Notes: a model not told the origin generated them from the sequence alone. A stretch of DNA of 64,000 nucleotides from Bacteroidetes bacterium HGW-Bacteroidetes-10 (GCA_002842695.1 PHDT01000011.1:107848-171847); one strand, 5' to 3'; shown: positions 43,769-54,108, counted from the stretch's first letter. Numbers and translations: made by a program.

Positions 43769-45322
43769 ATGGAGAAAGATCTTATTATCGATGTAAACAC
43801 CACCGAAGTTTCTATAGCGCTTCTTGAAAATCACAGGCTCATTGAGCTGAACAAGGAGCAAAACAATGGTCGCTACTCGGTGGGCGATGTTTATCTGGGA
43901 AGGGTTAAGAGAATAATGCCTGCGTTGAACGCGGCATTTGTTGATATTGGAGACAGTAAAGACGCGTTCATTCATTACCTCGATCTTGGGTTGGCCTTCA
44001 GAGGTCTGGATTATTTTACCAGACATATTGGTCAAAGCAAATTGTCGCACAGTGCTCTCTTTTCGGGAGTTAAACTGAACGATATCCTTGAAAAAGAGGG
44101 AAAGATTGCAGATGTTCTCAAACCCGGGCAGCTTATTGTTGCCCAAATTGTTAAGGAGCCTATTTCTACTAAAGGGTCCCGTCTCACTGCCGAAATATCC
44201 ATTGCCGGGAGGAACATGGTTCTTATACCGTTTTCCGACAAGGTAAACATTTCGCAGAAAATCACCTCCAAGGAGGAGAAAAAGAGACTGGAGCGTTTGG
44301 TCTATAGTATTTTGCCGCCAAACTATGGCGTGATTATCCGTACAGCTGCAGAGGGAAAACGAGCAGCCGTACTTGATGGGGAATTAAAATCACTTATCAA
44401 AAAGTGGGAGGACTCCTGGGCGAAGATGGCCAAAGGAACCGCTCCCCAGCTTTTGTTTACTGAAAACAGCAGAACGACTACAATTCTGAGAGACCTTCTC
44501 AACGATTCGTTCACGAATATTTATGTAAACGACGAAGCTATATGTAATGAAGTAAAAGATTACATTTCACTCATTGCACCGGAACACGAGAAAATTGTTA
44601 AACTCTACAAAGGAGGAGTTCCAATTTTCGACCATTTTGATGTAACCAAGCAGATTCGCGGATCGTTTGGCAAAGTCATTACAATCAAAGGTGGTGCCTA
44701 CCTCATCATCGAACATACAGAAGCCCTCCATGTTATAGATGTTAACAGCGGAATCAGGGCTAAATCCGGAGCAGACCAGGAACAAAACGCATTCGAGGTA
44801 AATATGAATGCAGCAGAGGAGATAGCAAGACAGCTACGCCTCAGGGATATGGGAGGAATTATCATTGTTGACTTTATCGATTTAGATAATAACGAAAACA
44901 AGGTAAGACTTTTCAAGCACATGCAGGCTCTGATGCAAAATGACAGAGCTAAACACAATATTCTGCCTCTTACCCGTTTCGGGCTGATGCAGATAACAAG
45001 ACAGAGAGTAAGACCTGCAACCGAAATCATTACAACTGAAGCATGCACTGCATGTAACGGTACAGGCAAAATTTCTTCATCAATTCTTATTGATGAAACA
45101 ATTGAGCGCCAGCTTGCATATTATGTAAAAGAGAAGGGTCACAAGAGCCTTACCATTAGGGTAAATCCTATACTGGCAGCTTATCTCACAAAAGGAATCG
45201 TCAGCATCAGAATGAAGATGGCGATGAAATTCAAGTGCACTCTCAAGGTTAAGGAGTCAACAGAGAACCATATTCTTCAGGTAATATGGTATGACTCAAA
45301 GGGAGAGAAACTGGCCGAGTAA
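43769..45322 (+). CDS. rng: Ribonuclease G/E family
   Basis: Single-strand-specific endoribonuclease for rRNA maturation and mRNA decay. 517 residues, the length of RNase G (no large C-terminal scaffold). Seen: S1 domain with VGDVYLGRVKRIMPALNAAFVDIG, the catalytic-domain motifs IDVNSG and IVDFIDLD with metal-binding aspartates, and the zinc-link CTACNGTGK. An ATG at 43762 is out of frame, so the ATG at 43769 is the start. Confidence 0.94.
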   Translation: MEKDLIIDVNTTEVSIALLENHRLIELNKEQNNGRYSVGDVYLGRVKRIMPALNAAFVDIGDSKDAFIHYLDLGLAFRGLDYFTRHIGQSKLSHSALFSGVKLNDILEKEGKIADVLKPGQLIVAQIVKEPISTKGSRLTAEISIAGRNMVLIPFSDKVNISQKITSKEEKKRLERLVYSILPPNYGVIIRTAAEGKRAAVLDGELKSLIKKWEDSWAKMAKGTAPQLLFTENSRTTTILRDLLNDSFTNIYVNDEAICNEVKDYISLIAPEHEKIVKLYKGGVPIFDHFDVTKQIRGSFGKVITIKGGAYLIIEHTEALHVIDVNSGIRAKSGADQEQNAFEVNMNAAEEIARQLRLRDMGGIIIVDFIDLDNNENKVRLFKHMQALMQNDRAKHNILPLTRFGLMQITRQRVRPATEIITTEACTACNGTGKISSSILIDETIERQLAYYVKEKGHKSLTIRVNPILAAYLTKGIVSIRMKMAMKFKCTLKVKESTENHILQVIWYDSKGEKLAE

Positions 45323-45323
45323 A

Positions 45324-46544
45324 TTAATCTTTTTTGCAGACAATCAGTTTGCGCAAATTACGGGGGAGGAGAGTACCAAAAATATAGGTATCTCCTCCCT
45401 CTTCAATTTTCAGCTTTACCAGAAGCTCTCTTGATGAAAGGGGGAAATTCCTTACAGATACATTTGCCTTTGGATAAGAAGAGGCTATATGTTTAATTCC
45501 AGCCTTTCCGAATTCACAGATATCTGTTATTATGAATCTTCTGCCGGGAAATGCCTCTTTTTTGTCTTTTCCGAAGTAGAGGTGAGAACTTGTATTTGCC
45601 TTTCCCAGGCCAAATCGTTCTGCCGTTGTTTTATATGCTCCTCCCTTTAGAATCGAGGCATTTGGTTCGTACAGGTACATTCCTGTTTCGGGTTCAGCAA
45701 AAAACGGAGTGCATTCAGACTCTTCCTTTATTGTCCAGCTAAAAGTGTCCCACTGTTTGAGCGACCGGACAAAATTCCATGCTGTAATGGGGATTTCTTC
45801 AGTTTTAAGAGGGTTTTCCACCCTTTCCCTGTCAAGTATCAGCAAAAGCTCCTTGCATTCGTTAAAAACCGAAATAATGGCAATTTCTGAACATTCGGGA
45901 AGCATTCTTGCAAGTGAGGTAACATCTGCCATAGGAGAGACCTTTATAACTATTCTTGAAGCGTGCAGAAAGAGTTCTCCCTTCAGAGAAACAATATCCG
46001 GGTCGTACTCTCTGATTGCAAAAATTCTGCTGCCAGATCCTGCCCGCCTTGACGGGTCAATATAGACTGTGTTATCTCTCCCGGAAGAGAATCCGGTTAT
46101 GTCACATATCCCATCTATTCGTTTATTTACAACTGATATATTCTCTGTTCCAAGCTGTCTGAAGTTACTTTGAACAGCATCGCACAGCAATTCGTTCTGT
46201 TCGAACATTGTTACGCTTCTGGCCACTTTTGAAATGTAATAGCTGTCAACTCCGAGTCCGCCTGTGAGATCAAATACATCTCTGTTTTTGAAAAACCTCT
46301 GCTTGAGTTCAGCAGTATAAGAGGAACTGCATTGCTCCACATTAACAGAAGCGGGATAAATAAGATCGAATCTTTCGCCCCATTCAGGAACTTTAAGAGC
46401 CATTTTTCTGCGTCCCTCTATTGTTGCAGCAGCAAGCCTGACATCAATTCCGGGATATTTAGCTGCCGAAAGAAGCAGGGTAGAGGTATTCTCCTCAGAA
46501 TGATCTCTTATAAAATCAAAAAAAGTATTGCCGCTCTCTTTCAT
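45324..46544 (-). CDS. Class I SAM-dependent methyltransferase (THUMP-like type)
   Basis: A 406-residue protein with the SAM-binding motif DVFDLTGGLGVDSYYIS followed by an acidic turn (VTMFEQNELL) and a helical N-terminal region. The C-terminal part (PLSSRELLVKLKIEEGG, YIFGTLLPRN) resembles the THUMP-like domain seen in this Bacteroidota family. The likely substrate is RNA, by family, but it is not established. It is the last gene of a MATE-GT39-methyltransferase operon with 1-nt spacing. Confidence 0.82.
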   Translation of the reverse strand: MKESGNTFFDFIRDHSEENTSTLLLSAAKYPGIDVRLAAATIEGRRKMALKVPEWGERFDLIYPASVNVEQCSSSYTAELKQRFFKNRDVFDLTGGLGVDSYYISKVARSVTMFEQNELLCDAVQSNFRQLGTENISVVNKRIDGICDITGFSSGRDNTVYIDPSRRAGSGSRIFAIREYDPDIVSLKGELFLHASRIVIKVSPMADVTSLARMLPECSEIAIISVFNECKELLLILDRERVENPLKTEEIPITAWNFVRSLKQWDTFSWTIKEESECTPFFAEPETGMYLYEPNASILKGGAYKTTAERFGLGKANTSSHLYFGKDKKEAFPGRRFIITDICEFGKAGIKHIASSYPKANVSVRNFPLSSRELLVKLKIEEGGDTYIFGTLLPRNLRKLIVCKKD

Positions 46545-46545
46545 A

Positions 46546-48162
46546 TCAGTATTTAGTGAAAGAACAGAGCTCTCTTTCCGGAATTCTGATCATCTCCTTC
46601 ATTCTGTATACTTCAAACCTAAGGACAGGTTTTCCAAGTTTTTTTATGTAGATACTGTTTGCCTTCTCAACGCTTCTGAAGTATTTTCTGCCAAGTGAAA
46701 CAACATCTGTGCTGTCTCTCGACGAGAGTATATAGTATGCGCTTTCTCCAATTTTGAATGTTCCCAGCTCTCCTGTAATCCATGCATATTTTCTTGTATC
46801 GGAGAGCGGACCGATTGTCTTTACAACTGTTCCTGCCGGAGATGCAATATAGAAGTCCTTGTGAGAAGCGTCTTCCCAGTTGGTGGAGAGGATAAAAGTC
46901 TTTTCTGACATCAGACCGTTTTCCAGGTCATTTTGTCTTAAGTCTCCAAATTCGCGGGCAAGTGTCCTCCATCCAAAGTAGTCAAGAGTGAAGTCGTTTC
47001 TTCCAATTTTCTCAGAGGGGTCCCTTTTTGTTTCAAGATTTAAGAAACCGGTATAATAATGCATTATTCCAAGAGCCGTAAGCAAAAAGAGAAATGAAAA
47101 GGCATTTACCACAGGAGCTGGCATAATCATCTTCCTGATGTTACGCTGTTCATATTTTGAGGCCAGATATGCAGCAGCAACCAGTATCAGCGGAAAGAAT
47201 CCGGGTGCAGTCCAGTGAGGTCTAGCCTCAGTGAAGAGAGATACCATAAGGAAGAAAATTATCATAGGTAATGACAGAGAAATCATAAGTCTGTATTGAG
47301 GTACAGATATGTATTTTCTCTTTCTGAATGCGATTACGGAAGCAATTATCAGTATAATAGTTACAGGATTATTGAATATGAGAGTTCCTGCAATTGCCCT
47401 TATAAACAATTCAATATCAAGTCCGTTTTCAAAGGAGAGAAGTCTTGAGCCCTGAAATGCAAAGCTGATAAAATTGTTTTCCAGATTCCACATTAATACA
47501 GGAATCATAAAGAGACCGCTAATTATAACAGAAATGTATATAAACGGTTTCTTAAGCAGGCTTCTGTCATAGGAGAGTGCGTAAACAGCTACTCCAAACC
47601 ACAGGAAAACTGAAGAGTATTTTGACAGCATTGCTAGACCAATGAAAATTCCGGCAATTACAAGTGCTAACCGGCAAAGCGTTCTTGTCTCTTCACAGGT
47701 TTCATATTTGGTTATCAGCCCCTCATGAAGAAAGTAAAGAGAGAGCAGGTAAAAGAGACTTTGAGGAGTGTCAGGATTAATAAATGTTCCAATGAAGATT
47801 GAAGCATATGCAGACGCAGTATAAAGCAAAGCAGCATAAATACCGGTAAGATCATTTTTGATTCTTCTTCCCAGAACGAAAATTATCCAGGTGTTAACTG
47901 TGCCTGTAACGATCGAAGCAAGCCTCAGAAAGAGTTCTCCCCCGAATGATAGATTAACAGTAAAAAGCTGAATAAACCATCCTATCATTGGAGGGTGGTC
48001 AATATGACTGATATCCGGATTTGCTCCGTAAGTCCAGTAATATGCCTCATTTGCGCCCAGGTCCAGTGACCACGCGAGTGCCGCTCTTATGAGAGCCGAG
48101 ACTGCCATAAGTGCAAAAAGGTACTTCTTGAATGTTGAATCAATTTTCAAACTCAGTTTCAT
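46546..48162 (-). CDS. GT39 family glycosyltransferase (ArnT/PMT-like)
   Basis: A 538-residue membrane protein with about ten to twelve helices. The first loop has GANEAYYWTYGANPDISHIDHPP, the acidic NEAYYW-DHPP pattern of lipid-linked sugar transferases such as ArnT and PMT. Such enzymes move a sugar from a polyprenyl phosphate donor to lipid A or protein on the outer face of the membrane. The acceptor here is unknown. Its start overlaps the MATE gene by 4 nt. Confidence 0.85.
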   Translation of the reverse strand: MKLSLKIDSTFKKYLFALMAVSALIRAALAWSLDLGANEAYYWTYGANPDISHIDHPPMIGWFIQLFTVNLSFGGELFLRLASIVTGTVNTWIIFVLGRRIKNDLTGIYAALLYTASAYASIFIGTFINPDTPQSLFYLLSLYFLHEGLITKYETCEETRTLCRLALVIAGIFIGLAMLSKYSSVFLWFGVAVYALSYDRSLLKKPFIYISVIISGLFMIPVLMWNLENNFISFAFQGSRLLSFENGLDIELFIRAIAGTLIFNNPVTIILIIASVIAFRKRKYISVPQYRLMISLSLPMIIFFLMVSLFTEARPHWTAPGFFPLILVAAAYLASKYEQRNIRKMIMPAPVVNAFSFLFLLTALGIMHYYTGFLNLETKRDPSEKIGRNDFTLDYFGWRTLAREFGDLRQNDLENGLMSEKTFILSTNWEDASHKDFYIASPAGTVVKTIGPLSDTRKYAWITGELGTFKIGESAYYILSSRDSTDVVSLGRKYFRSVEKANSIYIKKLGKPVLRFEVYRMKEMIRIPERELCSFTKY

Positions 48163-49511
48163 AACCTGTTCGAATTAATTATCTGGTTGCTAATCTTGTC
48201 GAATCTCCATAAAAACAGAAGAGCTGCAAATACAAGTCCCAGCAGCAGGCCAATCCAAACTCCCACAGCTCCCATCTCCAGGTATACTCCGCAGAAATAT
48301 CCCAGCGGAAGGCATACAAGATAGTATGAAATTATTGAAAGTATCAGGGGGATCTTAACATCTGCCAGTGCGCGAAGGGCTGCAAGTCCGGATAACTGTA
48401 TTGCATCAAAGATCTGAAATAATGCAGCAATTACAAGCAGTTTCGCTGCCAGCTCCCTTACAAGCACATCTTCTGTGTATATCATGGGAATATAATTTCT
48501 GAACAATATATAGGCCAGGCCGCTTACTGACATAAGGGCAACACTAAGATGAATCGCAGCAAAACCTGCAGTTCGCATAGCCTTATAATCACCAAAACCA
48601 TACTGATGGGATACTCTTATTGTTGACGCAGCTCCGACTCCAAGCGCAAGCATAAATGAGAAGCTGCTCATACTCATAGCGACCTGATGTGACGCAAGGG
48701 CAACCTTTCCGCTCCATCCAACCATAATTGCACTAAGACTGAATGCTGTAATCTCTACAAGGTTCTGGAAGGAGAGTGGGATTGATGTTTTGAGAACCTC
48801 TCTTACAATCTTAGGGTCAAAGAATTTCTTTGAAAAATATACCAGGTATTTGTTATATGCACTATGTCTGAATATAAGGTAGAGAAATGAGAGAAACATA
48901 AGAATCCGGCTGATAAGTGTTGCCAGGGCTGCTCCCTGCACGCCCATAGCCTCAAATCCCAGATGGCCGTATATCAGAATCCAGTTAAGGAATATATTAA
49001 GAGCATTGGCAATTAGGGTAATGTACATTGCATATTTTGTTATGCCGATTCCCTCAGAAAACTGTCTTAATCCAAAAAACATCAGAAATGGAAAGAGAGA
49101 AAAGAGCATTGTATTGTAGTACAATTTTGCCTGATGAACCACCTCCGGCGTCTGCCCCATACTATCCATAAAGAAGCTCATTGCAAACATCAGTAATGCC
49201 AGAATAACAGATGCTATAGTATTTAAAGAGAGTGAATTTTCAAGCAGACGGCCAACTTTGGCCTGATCCCCTTTTCCAAATGACTGGCCTACATGAGGAG
49301 TCAGCCCCTGTGTGAAGCCGATCCCAAAAACCATTCCCAGAATGAATATTGAGTTGGCAAATGATACGCCGGCCAGCTCTGCGGTACCGAGATGACCTAC
49401 CATAATGTTATCTGCCAGATTAACTGTAATCTGACCGGCCTGTGTGAGCATGACAGGAATTGCCACCCTCAGGTTTCGTTTGTAATAAGGGAAGTACTCT
49501 CTCAAAAACAT
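48159..49511 (-). CDS. MATE family efflux transporter
   Basis: A 450-residue Na+- or H+-coupled multidrug exporter with the expected twelve helices. Seen: LRVAIPVMLTQAGQITVNLADNIMVGHLGTAELAG at the N-terminus and GVQGAALATLISR mid-protein, both typical. It is the first gene of a three-gene leftward operon. The -7 element TATCTTTG ends 5 nt before the ATG, suggesting a near-leaderless mRNA. Confidence 0.92.
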   Translation of the reverse strand: MFLREYFPYYKRNLRVAIPVMLTQAGQITVNLADNIMVGHLGTAELAGVSFANSIFILGMVFGIGFTQGLTPHVGQSFGKGDQAKVGRLLENSLSLNTIASVILALLMFAMSFFMDSMGQTPEVVHQAKLYYNTMLFSLFPFLMFFGLRQFSEGIGITKYAMYITLIANALNIFLNWILIYGHLGFEAMGVQGAALATLISRILMFLSFLYLIFRHSAYNKYLVYFSKKFFDPKIVREVLKTSIPLSFQNLVEITAFSLSAIMVGWSGKVALASHQVAMSMSSFSFMLALGVGAASTIRVSHQYGFGDYKAMRTAGFAAIHLSVALMSVSGLAYILFRNYIPMIYTEDVLVRELAAKLLVIAALFQIFDAIQLSGLAALRALADVKIPLILSIISYYLVCLPLGYFCGVYLEMGAVGVWIGLLLGLVFAALLFLWRFDKISNQIINSNRL

Positions 49512-49515
49512 GCGG

Positions 49516-49523
49516 CAAAGATA
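49516..49523 (-). promoter_or_regulatory. -7 element abutting the MATE start codon
   Basis: TATCTTTG on the minus strand, ending 5 nt before the ATG at 49511, the same geometry as at trmD. Confidence 0.45.
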
Positions 49524-49564
49524 CTCTTCTTTGTTTTAATATTTTAATATTGCCGGGGATTCAT

Positions 49565-49572
49565 TAAATTTG
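49565..49572 (+). promoter_or_regulatory. -7 element before the phosphohexomutase gene
   Basis: TAAATTTG, 20 nt before the ATG at 49593; no -33 box at the usual distance. Confidence 0.4.
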
Positions 49573-49592
49573 TTTTAACAAAACTTAGCGCC

Positions 49593-51335
49593 ATGGAAAA
49601 GAATTATACTCAAAGAGCTCAATTGTGGCTTGATGAGAGTTACGACGAGGAGACACGAAAAGAGGTAAAAAGAATGATGGATGAAAATCCGGCCGAACTG
49701 GAGGACTCCTTCTATAAGAATCTGGAGTTTGGGACAGGTGGTCTCAGAGGTATCATGGGTGCCGGAACAAACCGGATTAACCGCTACACTGTGGGTATGG
49801 CCACACAGGGATTATCCAACTATATTAAAAACTGTTTCAGGGGAAGAGCAGGGCTGGCCGTTGCAGTGGCTTACGACAGCAGAAACAACAGCCGGGAGTT
49901 TGCCGGAATAACAGCATCTGTCTTCGCCTCCAATGGATTCAGAGTATACCTTTTTGACGAACTCAGACCAACACCGGTGCTTAGTTTTGCCATCAGATAC
50001 TATAAATGTGTGGCTGGTGTAATGATAACAGCATCTCATAATCCAAAAGAGTATAACGGATATAAAGCCTACTGGGAAGACGGGGCTCAGATTACTGCTC
50101 CGCATGACGCCAATATCATTGCTGAGGTTGAGAAAATTACTGATATCTCAATGGTAAGGTTCAAGGGAGAGAATCTTGATATTCATCTGAAAGGACAAGA
50201 GATTGATGATGCATATCTCAAGGCTGTCATGTCACTTACCCTCTCTCCTGAAATTGTGAAAAAACACAACCATTTTAAAATTGTATATACACCACTGCAC
50301 GGTACAGGCGTTAAAATTATCCCCCGTGCTCTCAGGGAGCTGGGATTCAGCAATATTATCAATGTACCGGAACAGGATGTAAGTGACGGAAATTTTCCAA
50401 CAGTTAAATCACCCAATCCGGAAGAGTCTGCTACTCTGGAAATGGCTTTAAAAAAGGCAGAAGAGACATCGGCAGACCTTGTGATGGCTACTGACCCGGA
50501 CGCAGACAGGCTCGGAATCGCTGTAAGGGATTTGAAAGGCAGGCTGGTATTGCTTAACGGTAACCAGACAGCAGCTATACTATCTTTTTATCTTCTTGAG
50601 AGATGGAGAGAGCTTGGTAAACTCTCTGAAGGCCCCAATCCATCCTTTTACATGGTTAAGACCATTGTAACAACGGATCTTCTGAAGAGCATGGCAGAGA
50701 TTTACGGCGTTGAAATGATTGAGGTTCTTACAGGCTTTAAATATATTGCCGAGGTGGTTCACCGGAATGAAGGCAAGCGTACATTTATCGGAGGAGGAGA
50801 GGAGAGCTACGGCTTTAATGCCGGAGAATTTGTAAGAGATAAAGATGCAGTTCTTGCTTGCGCCCTTGTGGCCGAGGCAGCAGCCTGGGCAGAAGAGAGG
50901 GGGCAAAGCCTCTATGAACTGCTTATTGAGATATATGTAAGATTCGGGTTTTACAAAGAGAAACTTCTTTCGGTAACCAAAAAGGGGATAGATGGACTTG
51001 AACAGATCAAAAATATCATGAAGGGTTTGAGGGAGAGACCACTTCAGAACCTTGCCGGTTCTGAAGTAGTTCTTATTCATGACTACAATTCATCTGAAAG
51101 TGTAGATATGATAAGTGATTTGCGATTCAAGCTGAATTTCCCGAAATCTGATGTGCTTCAGTTTGTAAGTTCAGATAATTCAATTGTTTCAGTAAGACCA
51201 TCGGGTACTGAGCCAAAAATAAAATATTACTTTGGGGTAAAGGATACTCTCAACTCAGCAGATGATTTTGATAAGTTGAACGATGAACTTGATCAGAGGT
51301 TGTCGGCCCTCTCTGAGCAGCTGGCATCACTTTAA
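49593..51335 (+). CDS. pgm: Phosphoglucomutase/phosphomannomutase family protein
   Basis: Alpha-D-phosphohexomutase that interconverts sugar 1- and 6-phosphates. 580 residues, the length of the larger phosphoglucomutase-2-like group. Seen in domain order: GTGGLRGIMG, the phosphoserine loop TASHNPKEYNGYK with Ser148, the Mg2+ loop TDPDADRLGIAV, the sugar-binding GGGEESYGF and the phosphate-binding RPSGTEPKIKYY. Substrate preference (glucose or mannose) cannot be told. Its 3' end overlaps the histidine kinase gene by 9 nt. Confidence 0.92.
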   Translation: MEKNYTQRAQLWLDESYDEETRKEVKRMMDENPAELEDSFYKNLEFGTGGLRGIMGAGTNRINRYTVGMATQGLSNYIKNCFRGRAGLAVAVAYDSRNNSREFAGITASVFASNGFRVYLFDELRPTPVLSFAIRYYKCVAGVMITASHNPKEYNGYKAYWEDGAQITAPHDANIIAEVEKITDISMVRFKGENLDIHLKGQEIDDAYLKAVMSLTLSPEIVKKHNHFKIVYTPLHGTGVKIIPRALRELGFSNIINVPEQDVSDGNFPTVKSPNPEESATLEMALKKAEETSADLVMATDPDADRLGIAVRDLKGRLVLLNGNQTAAILSFYLLERWRELGKLSEGPNPSFYMVKTIVTTDLLKSMAEIYGVEMIEVLTGFKYIAEVVHRNEGKRTFIGGGEESYGFNAGEFVRDKDAVLACALVAEAAAWAEERGQSLYELLIEIYVRFGFYKEKLLSVTKKGIDGLEQIKNIMKGLRERPLQNLAGSEVVLIHDYNSSESVDMISDLRFKLNFPKSDVLQFVSSDNSIVSVRPSGTEPKIKYYFGVKDTLNSADDFDKLNDELDQRLSALSEQLASL

Positions 51336-53339
51336 TTTCAGCGGTAATTCAAAAGAAAACATGGAGCCCATACCCGGCTCTGAGTGAAGAGATATTGTAC
51401 CTCCCAGTAAATGGAGATATGCTTTAACAATCGAGAGTCCCAGCCCGGCACCCTCAACCGATCGTTTAGAGTGAATCTCTGCCTGAGTAAACCGCTCGAA
51501 TATTGCAGACTGGATCTCTTTGGAGATGCCAATTCCTGTATCTTTAACAAAACATTCGACGCTGTCTGAATTACAGATATAACCTACAGTAATTGTTCCA
51601 TGATTAGAATATTTAATTGCATTTTTTACAAGGTTTGTAAAGATTGCAAATACTTTTTCGTAGTCACTTTCAATAAATGTTTTTTCGTCGTATTCAGGAA
51701 GTTCGGAAACTACTCTCATTCCCTTTTTTTCTGCTTCAGGCCTAAATATATTGGTAATTTCAATAACCACAGATGAAAGGTCAAATTTTGAAATCTGAAC
51801 AGACATAATTCCTGCTTCAATTTTTGAAATATTTATTATATCATTGATTGTTCCCAGCATTCTGTTGCCGCTCTTTTCAATTATCTCTATGTATTCCTGC
51901 CTCTCCTCACCGGACGTTTCCGGCTCCTGAAGCATCTCAATAAACCCAAGTATGCTGTTCATAGGGGTCCTGATCTCGTGGCTAATGTTTTGAAGAAAGG
52001 CAGTTTTGAGTCTGTCGCTCTCTTCGGCCTTGTCTCTAGCCATTATAAGATCATTGATGAGTTTTTTTCTATCTGTGATGTCCTCTTTAACACCAACATA
52101 GTTTACAATTACTCCGCTTTCATTGAAAATTGGAGATATTGAGATATCCTCCCAGTAATACTCTCCGTTCTTTTTTTTGTTCTGCAACTCTCCCCGCCAC
52201 TCTATGCCCGACGAGATTGTATCCCACATCTCCCGGTAAAGCTCTTTGGACTGCATTCCTGAATTTAGAATTCTTGGGTTTTTGCCCAGAATCTCGCCAA
52301 TTTCATATCCGGTAACTCTGGAAAATTTTGGATTGACAAATTCTATATTTCCGTCTGCATCAGTAATAAGAACAGACGCCGGTGACTGAATTACCGCAAT
52401 GTTGAGTTTTTGTGAGGCCTCCTCGGCGGATTTCATTTCCAGGAAGATTGTTATCTCATTTGCAATGATTTCGATAATCTCAAGGTCAGATTTGGTAAAT
52501 GCTTCGGGAGAGTCATAGTTCTGAATAACTATTGCTCCAATTGTCTTGTCGCCATTTTTAACCGGAGCGCCAAGCCATACCTCTGCGGTTGTCCCAATCA
52601 GTTCTACTTTTCCTTCATCATGCATCCTGAGGATGTCATCCTTGTAAAATATAACCGGTTTGCCATATTCCATTACAAGACCTGTAAGAGAGCCATCTGC
52701 CGGCCACTCATCAATTTCGTCCCTCTCGTCGCTTATGCCTGCAAGGCGGAATACACCCCTTTTTTCATTATAAAAGGCAACGTAAATGTTGTTAACCTCC
52801 ATAATGCTGTTGAGTTCACGGATAATAGTCTTATAGAATTCCAGAAAGGATCTTGATGTAATTACTGAGTAGGCAAGATTTCTTTGAACCGTAAGGATCA
52901 TCTCACTTCTCTTCTTTTCCGAAATGTCCTGAGAGCTGATTATTATAGTGTCCCTTCCGGAATTTTGTTCGTCAACAAGTCTGAAGCGGTGGTCAAGAAA
53001 TTTGTAGTATCCCTCCTTTGTAATGAAGCGGGATTCCATTTGCCCCTTTCCTTCATTGAGCAGCTGAATGAAAATCTCCTCCTTTGCCTTCTCCCTCTCG
53101 TCGGGATGAAACAAGGTGAAAATATTTGATTTGATAAGTGTTTCGGGGGAAAATCCAAGTACCTCACGGTATGAATCGTTGCAATATATGATATTACCGC
53201 CCAGATCGCACAGGGCTATCATATTGAAACTGTTATCAAGTATTAGTCTGAGCCTCTTCTCACTCTTTTCTGCCTTTATCCTCTCAACCTCTTTCCTGAG
53301 CGAAATCTCATCTGGTACTAAGTTTGGTTCATTGTCCAT
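51327..53339 (-). CDS. Orphan PAS-GAF-PAS sensor histidine kinase
   Basis: A 670-residue soluble kinase with no membrane helix. Order: N-terminal coiled coil, PAS (about 30-145), GAF (about 160-295), PAS/PAC (about 310-430), HisKA with the phosphorylated His454 in NISHEIRTPMNSILGF, and HATPase_c with NLVKNAIKYS and GTGIGIS-like DTGIGISKEIQ and GAGLGLSIVKAYL. No receiver domain and no response regulator gene nearby, so its partner is elsewhere. It lies 6 nt after pssA. The signal is unknown and probably cytoplasmic. Confidence 0.9.
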   Translation of the reverse strand: MDNEPNLVPDEISLRKEVERIKAEKSEKRLRLILDNSFNMIALCDLGGNIIYCNDSYREVLGFSPETLIKSNIFTLFHPDEREKAKEEIFIQLLNEGKGQMESRFITKEGYYKFLDHRFRLVDEQNSGRDTIIISSQDISEKKRSEMILTVQRNLAYSVITSRSFLEFYKTIIRELNSIMEVNNIYVAFYNEKRGVFRLAGISDERDEIDEWPADGSLTGLVMEYGKPVIFYKDDILRMHDEGKVELIGTTAEVWLGAPVKNGDKTIGAIVIQNYDSPEAFTKSDLEIIEIIANEITIFLEMKSAEEASQKLNIAVIQSPASVLITDADGNIEFVNPKFSRVTGYEIGEILGKNPRILNSGMQSKELYREMWDTISSGIEWRGELQNKKKNGEYYWEDISISPIFNESGVIVNYVGVKEDITDRKKLINDLIMARDKAEESDRLKTAFLQNISHEIRTPMNSILGFIEMLQEPETSGEERQEYIEIIEKSGNRMLGTINDIINISKIEAGIMSVQISKFDLSSVVIEITNIFRPEAEKKGMRVVSELPEYDEKTFIESDYEKVFAIFTNLVKNAIKYSNHGTITVGYICNSDSVECFVKDTGIGISKEIQSAIFERFTQAEIHSKRSVEGAGLGLSIVKAYLHLLGGTISLHSEPGMGSMFSFELPLKLK

Positions 53340-53345
53340 TGCCTG

Positions 53346-54092
53346 TTATTCATGCCTTCCGGCAATATAAACGGAGCTGTTATATAGAATGTATGTGAGA
53401 ATAAGCAATATAAGCCAGAGTGACCATTTTTCACCTGTTACTGCGACAGCAGCAGCTGCAACTATTGCACCTGCGGCAAAAATAAATCTCGTTTTGTTTT
53501 CTTTCCATGCTAAACTCTTCATTTTGAGGGAGAACATAGGAATATTGCTTACGAGTAAGTATGAGAGGAATATTGAAATTGCCGGCCAGAACCAGAGAGT
53601 ATATTCAAGTGGAAAAAAATGTGGGTTGAATACTGTGTAGTGCAAAAAGCTTATAATCAGTATAGCATTCGCCGGTGTGGGAACTCCAATGAAGCTTTCA
53701 CTCTGTCTCGTGTCTACATTGAATTTTGCAAGTCTTAAAGCAGAACCTACGGCTAATACAATGGGAATAAGTGAAACTGCCTCAATTAGCAGAACAGGAA
53801 TTTTTCCCGAGAGAGTGCTTGATACCAGTTCGCTGTACCTCATGTAAATTAGAGCAGCAGGAGCCAGCCCGAAACTTACCAGGTCTGCCAGTGAATCGAG
53901 CTCTTTTCCCATTGGAGAATATGCCTTGAGAAGACGGGCCGCAAAACCGTCAAAAAAATCAAAAACTGCTGCAGCAAGTATTAAGTATATTGCCCACAGT
54001 TCATAACCCCTGAAGGCCATTATTACGGCAACGGTGCCGCATACAAGGTTCAGGGAAGTTATGCTGTTGGGAATGGATTTTCTTATGCTCAT
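53346..54092 (-). CDS. pssA: CDP-diacylglycerol-serine O-phosphatidyltransferase
   Basis: Membrane enzyme making phosphatidylserine, the precursor of phosphatidylethanolamine. About 248 residues with six to seven helices. The CDP-alcohol phosphotransferase motif is complete: DFFDGFAARLLKAYSPMGKE followed by LDSLAD. The frame is open to an ATG at 54119 that would overlap the upstream gene; the ATG at 54092 (MSIRKSIPNSITSLNL) gives the normal N-terminus. It is downstream of two secreted peptidase genes and upstream of the kinase. Confidence 0.93.
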   Translation of the reverse strand: MSIRKSIPNSITSLNLVCGTVAVIMAFRGYELWAIYLILAAAVFDFFDGFAARLLKAYSPMGKELDSLADLVSFGLAPAALIYMRYSELVSSTLSGKIPVLLIEAVSLIPIVLAVGSALRLAKFNVDTRQSESFIGVPTPANAILIISFLHYTVFNPHFFPLEYTLWFWPAISIFLSYLLVSNIPMFSLKMKSLAWKENKTRFIFAAGAIVAAAAVAVTGEKWSLWLILLILTYILYNSSVYIAGRHE

Positions 54093-54108
54093 TATTACTT
54101 GTTTTGGA

